This document shows positions 5,010 to 7,163 of a stretch of 7,163 nt of DNA, one piece after another (within the stretch, counting starts at the first letter, position 1; every line of letters begins with the position of its first letter). This DNA is from Bacillota bacterium. GTDB lineage: Bacteria > Bacillota > Clostridia > Acetivibrionales > DSM-1351. The notes beneath the pieces were generated by a model. It saw only the letters and a program-made list of their open reading frames with translations, was not told the origin of the DNA and searched no databases. The stretch spans positions 1 through 7,163 of the forward strand of contig JAEZIU010000193.1 in NCBI GenBank assembly GCA_023436485.1. The letters run 5' to 3'. The translations under genes and the position numbers were made by a program.

Positions 5010-5037
5010 TTCAGATATTTTTCCGTCAGAATATAAT
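5010..5037 (+). promoter_or_regulatory. Candidate sigma-A promoter for the WG-repeat gene
   Basis: A perfect TATAAT (5032-5037) has a four-of-six -35 match TTCAGA (5010-5015) 16 nt upstream. It would give a leader of about 80 nt before the ATG at 5127. The rest of 4963-5126 is AT-rich with no gene. Confidence 0.45.
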
Positions 5038-5083
5038 ACATACTCAAAGAGCAAAATTAACTGTTATTAAATTCGATATATTC

Positions 5084-5099
5084 TAATATATGTATATTA
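5084..5099. promoter_or_regulatory. AT-rich palindrome in the leader of the WG-repeat gene
   Basis: TAATATA (5084-5090) and TATATTA (5093-5099) form a perfect inverted repeat around TG. It lies between the candidate promoter and the ribosome site. It could be an operator; in DNA this AT-rich it may also be chance. Confidence 0.25.
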
Positions 5100-5126
5100 T
5101 ATTGATTTTTAGAAAAGAGGTAATTT

Positions 5127-6653
5127 ATGAAGAGAGCATGTCTTGTATTTTTTGCTGCAGTTTTATCTTTATTATTATGTACAAATGTCGGTGCAGCTTC
5201 TCTTGATTCAAAAATAACAATTATACAAGCTAATTATGACAATTTAGAGGAATTTACAAGTTCAGATTATGATATAAATAACAACAATCTGCCACTGTTG
5301 AAATTCCAAAAAGGTGACAAATATGGAGTTATTAATAAAGATGGGGTTATTATAGCTGATGCAATTTACGATGATATATGGGATTACTTTCATGGATTTA
5401 TTATTGTTACAAAAGACGATAAAGAAGGCTTTATAGATGAAACCGGCAATAAAATTACTGACATCAAATATGATATGTATGGTGTCGGTAATTTTTTTGA
5501 AGGGCTTGCAAGAGTGGAGCTTAACGGAAAATGGGGCTTTATAGACACTACAGGAAAAGAAGTCATTCCGGTAAAATATGATAATGTGTTTAATTTTGTT
5601 GATGGTGTTGCACCTGTATGTGTAAAAGGGAAATGGGGACTTATCGATAAGACAGGTAAAGATATACTTGCCCCTAAATATGCACAGATTGGCTATGAAG
5701 CAGAAGGAATTGGTACTCTAGTCAGCTTTCGGGGTGGAATTGCTCAGGTAAAGGCTTTTAATAACAAATGGGGGTATATTGATGAAACCGGAAAGGAGGT
5801 TGTTAAACCTCAGTTTGATGCAGCATACGACTATAGAGACGGATTTGCTCCATTTATAAAAAATAAAAAAGTGGGGTTAGCAACTAAGAATGGGGTAGTA
5901 CTTAACCCCATTTATGACAATATTTATGATTTCGGAAACAATGATATCACGTTCTTTTCACAAAGCAAAAAATTGGGTCTGATAAATAGAAATATGACTG
6001 TATTAGCTAAGCCGCAATTCGATGCTGCCAATGCTATATCAATTGACGGCTACATGAAAGTAAAAAAAGGTAACAAATATGGTTTTATAAATAAAAACGG
6101 TAAAGAGATAATTAAACCTCAGTATGACGGTGCAGGATCATTTTGTAACGGGTTGGCACCAGTTGTTATAAAAGGAAAAGTAGGCTATATCAATATTAAG
6201 AATAAACTGGTTATTCCGGCACAGTATGAAATAATGCACACTGAAAATGGCAACGAGAATTTTGAGTTTGGTACGGCAGCTGTTTTAAAAGGTGGCAAGT
6301 ACGGTATAATTGATAAAACCGGAAAATACTTAGCAAAACTTAAATATGATTTAATTGAACATTGTTATGAAAATCAATTGTATCTAGTAAAAGAAAAAGG
6401 AAAATTCGGAATCTTAGATAAAAATGGTAAAGTAATTCTGGAACCAAGCTTTACTCAAATCAATGTAATAAATAATATCATTTGTGCTGAAACAAATGGT
6501 TTTTCAAAACTATATAACCTAGACGGAAAAGCAATTACTCAACAAATCTATAGAAATATGAACTTTGGACTTTCTGACTCCAAAAAGTTCGAAATTTTTA
6601 TTTTTGATGATAAAGGTAAGAAGGGTGCACTGGTATATACCCTGGTAGAATGA
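5127..6653 (+). CDS. Secreted WG-repeat (KWG) protein
   Basis: The 508-residue protein starts at an ATG 6 nt after AAGAGG. Residues 1-24 form a Sec signal peptide (MKRACLVFFAAVLSLLLC, then cleavage near VGA-AS). The rest is tandem WG beta-repeats of about 35-60 residues, each with a K-aromatic-G-aliphatic-I-(D/N) core. Cores are seen at about 65 (KYGVINKDG), 99 (KEGFIDETG), 135 (KWGFIDTTG), 169 (KWGLIDKTG), 214 (KWGYIDETG), 248 (KVGLATKNG), 282 (KLGLINRNM), 317 (KYGFINKNG), 351 (KVGYINIKN), 391 (KYGIIDKTG) and 426 (KFGILDKNG), with degenerate ones near 461 and 498. Most are followed by a P.YD-type turn. Family members are exported repeat scaffolds, often suggested to bind surfaces; no enzyme motif is present. 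It has no lipobox or cell-wall anchor. It appears monocistronic and intact, unlike the debris upstream. Confidence 0.93.
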   Translation: MKRACLVFFAAVLSLLLCTNVGAASLDSKITIIQANYDNLEEFTSSDYDINNNNLPLLKFQKGDKYGVINKDGVIIADAIYDDIWDYFHGFIIVTKDDKEGFIDETGNKITDIKYDMYGVGNFFEGLARVELNGKWGFIDTTGKEVIPVKYDNVFNFVDGVAPVCVKGKWGLIDKTGKDILAPKYAQIGYEAEGIGTLVSFRGGIAQVKAFNNKWGYIDETGKEVVKPQFDAAYDYRDGFAPFIKNKKVGLATKNGVVLNPIYDNIYDFGNNDITFFSQSKKLGLINRNMTVLAKPQFDAANAISIDGYMKVKKGNKYGFINKNGKEIIKPQYDGAGSFCNGLAPVVIKGKVGYINIKNKLVIPAQYEIMHTENGNENFEFGTAAVLKGGKYGIIDKTGKYLAKLKYDLIEHCYENQLYLVKEKGKFGILDKNGKVILEPSFTQINVINNIICAETNGFSKLYNLDGKAITQQIYRNMNFGLSDSKKFEIFIFDDKGKKGALVYTLVE

Positions 6654-6722
6654 TATTACTTCTGGTTATTTTACATTTATAGGGGAAAATGACAGGATTC
6701 GCAAAATACTTCAAAAAAATAA

Positions 6723-6740
6723 AAAATATTCCAATATTTT
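6723..6740. promoter_or_regulatory. AT-rich dyad and A-tracts upstream of the 6752 promoter
   Basis: AAAATATT (6723-6730) and AATATTTT (6733-6740) form a perfect inverted repeat around CC, just behind A-tracts at about 6713-6726. Placed 12 nt upstream of the -35 box, it has the composition of an UP element. It could equally be a regulator site. Confidence 0.35.
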
Positions 6741-6751
6741 CATTATTTCCA

Positions 6752-6780
6752 TTGACACGTCATGGGTCTAATTGTATAAT
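6752..6780 (+). promoter_or_regulatory. Full-consensus sigma-A promoter
   Basis: TTGACA (6752-6757) and TATAAT (6775-6780) are both perfect consensus with the ideal 17-nt spacer. Expected transcription start is near 6787-6788, giving a leader of about 60 nt to the TTG start at 6849. Confidence 0.88.
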
Positions 6781-6809
6781 TATGTCAATTAGACTCTGTT
6801 TTTTGTTTT
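6766..6809 (+). terminator. Inverted repeat around the -10 box followed by a T-tract: terminator, operator or both
   Basis: GTCTAATTG (6766-6774) is the exact inverse of CAATTAGAC (6786-6794). The 11-nt loop contains the promoter's TATAAT. It is followed by TCTG, six T (6799-6804), G and four T (6806-6809), so read-through RNA from the WG gene could form a terminator. RNA starting at this promoter would lack the left arm and escape. A dimeric repressor site over the -10 is an equally good reading. Confidence 0.55.
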
Positions 6810-6848
6810 AAAACCTTAAATTCAAATTTCATTTAGGGGGCGATAGAT

Positions 6849-7163
6849 TTGGAAAGTGAAATTTTCCGATTTGTAGGCATCAGGCCTGCACAAAAAGTAA
6901 TAAATTACAAGGACGGTTTGAAATACCTAAATTACACTCTAAACATTGATGACAACCTGACACATTCAATATCAAGTTATAGAAACAAATATCTCGCAGC
7001 AAGGAAAATCCGCTCATACACCACTAAAATCCCACCTTATTTTTATGATATTATGCATTATATATATAGTCTGGCATCTAATATACAGAAGAATGAGTAT
7101 ATTGAAAAACTCATAAAGGAAATAGATGCTATTTTTATGGAAAAAGGGTATGGAAATAGCTTA
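6849..7163 (+). CDS. Unknown protein, TTG start, 3' end outside window
   Basis: 105 codons are visible without a stop up to the window edge. The start is TTG at 6849, 8 nt after AGGGGG (6835-6840) and about 60 nt after a perfect promoter; no in-frame ATG occurs until residue 68. The protein begins MESEIFRFVGIRPAQKV and continues with polar, Tyr/Asn-rich sequence (LKYLNYTLNIDD, SSYRNKYLAARKIRSYTTKI). It then appears helical (YFYDIMHYIYSLASNIQKNE, then YIEKLIKEIDAIFMEKGYG). There is no signal peptide, membrane segment or nucleotide-binding motif in the visible part. I do not recognise the family. Promoter strength suggests a gene that can be highly expressed unless repressed. Confidence 0.75.
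   Translation, partial: MESEIFRFVGIRPAQKVINYKDGLKYLNYTLNIDDNLTHSISSYRNKYLAARKIRSYTTKIPPYFYDIMHYIYSLASNIQKNEYIEKLIKEIDAIFMEKGYGNSL

Noticed and set aside
1..7163. CRISPR arrays, tRNA or rRNA genes, phage attachment sites
   Set aside because: No regularly spaced repeats, cloverleaf or rRNA-like sequence was seen. The repeats present are RHS core scraps and the duplicated lipoprotein module.

Overview
The window reads as an accessory, recombination-scarred locus of a low-G+C Gram-positive bacterium, most likely a clostridium. The evidence is strong AGGAGG-type ribosome binding sites, AT-rich spacers, several small lipoproteins with short signal peptides, a clostridial-style RHS core (YD repeats ending in RYYDSKIARFMTE), an F5/8 type C (discoidin) domain remnant and an IS66 remnant. 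A Ruminiclostridium-like host is my guess; the sequence does not fix the genus.

Layout, left to right. (1) 1-1331: the 3' end of a gene ending in a DUF4474 domain, followed 17 nt later by a DUF5104-like lipoprotein gene, probably a co-transcribed effector/immunity-like pair. (2) 1332-1854: no intact gene. It holds a foldable stretch with competing stems, two orphan reading frames, a 24-nt exact scrap of the RHS core and a hairpin. (3) 1855-4300: three related small lipoprotein genes (1855, 2494, 3798). The last two are recent duplicates that carry the same terminator and the same 18-nt tail. Between them lies a 5'-truncated RHS core fragment (3005-3805). Its coding frame stops just after the core, without any toxin tip, and overlaps the third lipoprotein start by 8 nt. 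(4) 4300-4962: further debris. A 48-nt RHS scrap abuts an F5/8 type C domain pseudogene with an in-frame TAG, and this is followed immediately by a minus-strand IS66 fragment (end of tnpA, start of tnpB). (5) 5127-6653: an intact secreted WG-repeat protein. (6) 6723-7163: a consensus promoter embedded in a perfect inverted repeat, driving a TTG-started gene of unknown function that runs off the window.

Taken together, regions 1-4 look like the downstream 'archive' of an RHS polymorphic-toxin locus: displaced core fragments, lost toxin tips and retained immunity-like lipoprotein genes. RHS scraps occur at three separate places, each next to different non-RHS DNA, as expected if the conserved core is the recombination substrate. 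That the lipoproteins are immunity proteins is an inference from position and family, not something the sequence proves. The least familiar parts are the three-member lipoprotein family, the DUF4474/DUF5104 pair and the promoter inside an inverted repeat.
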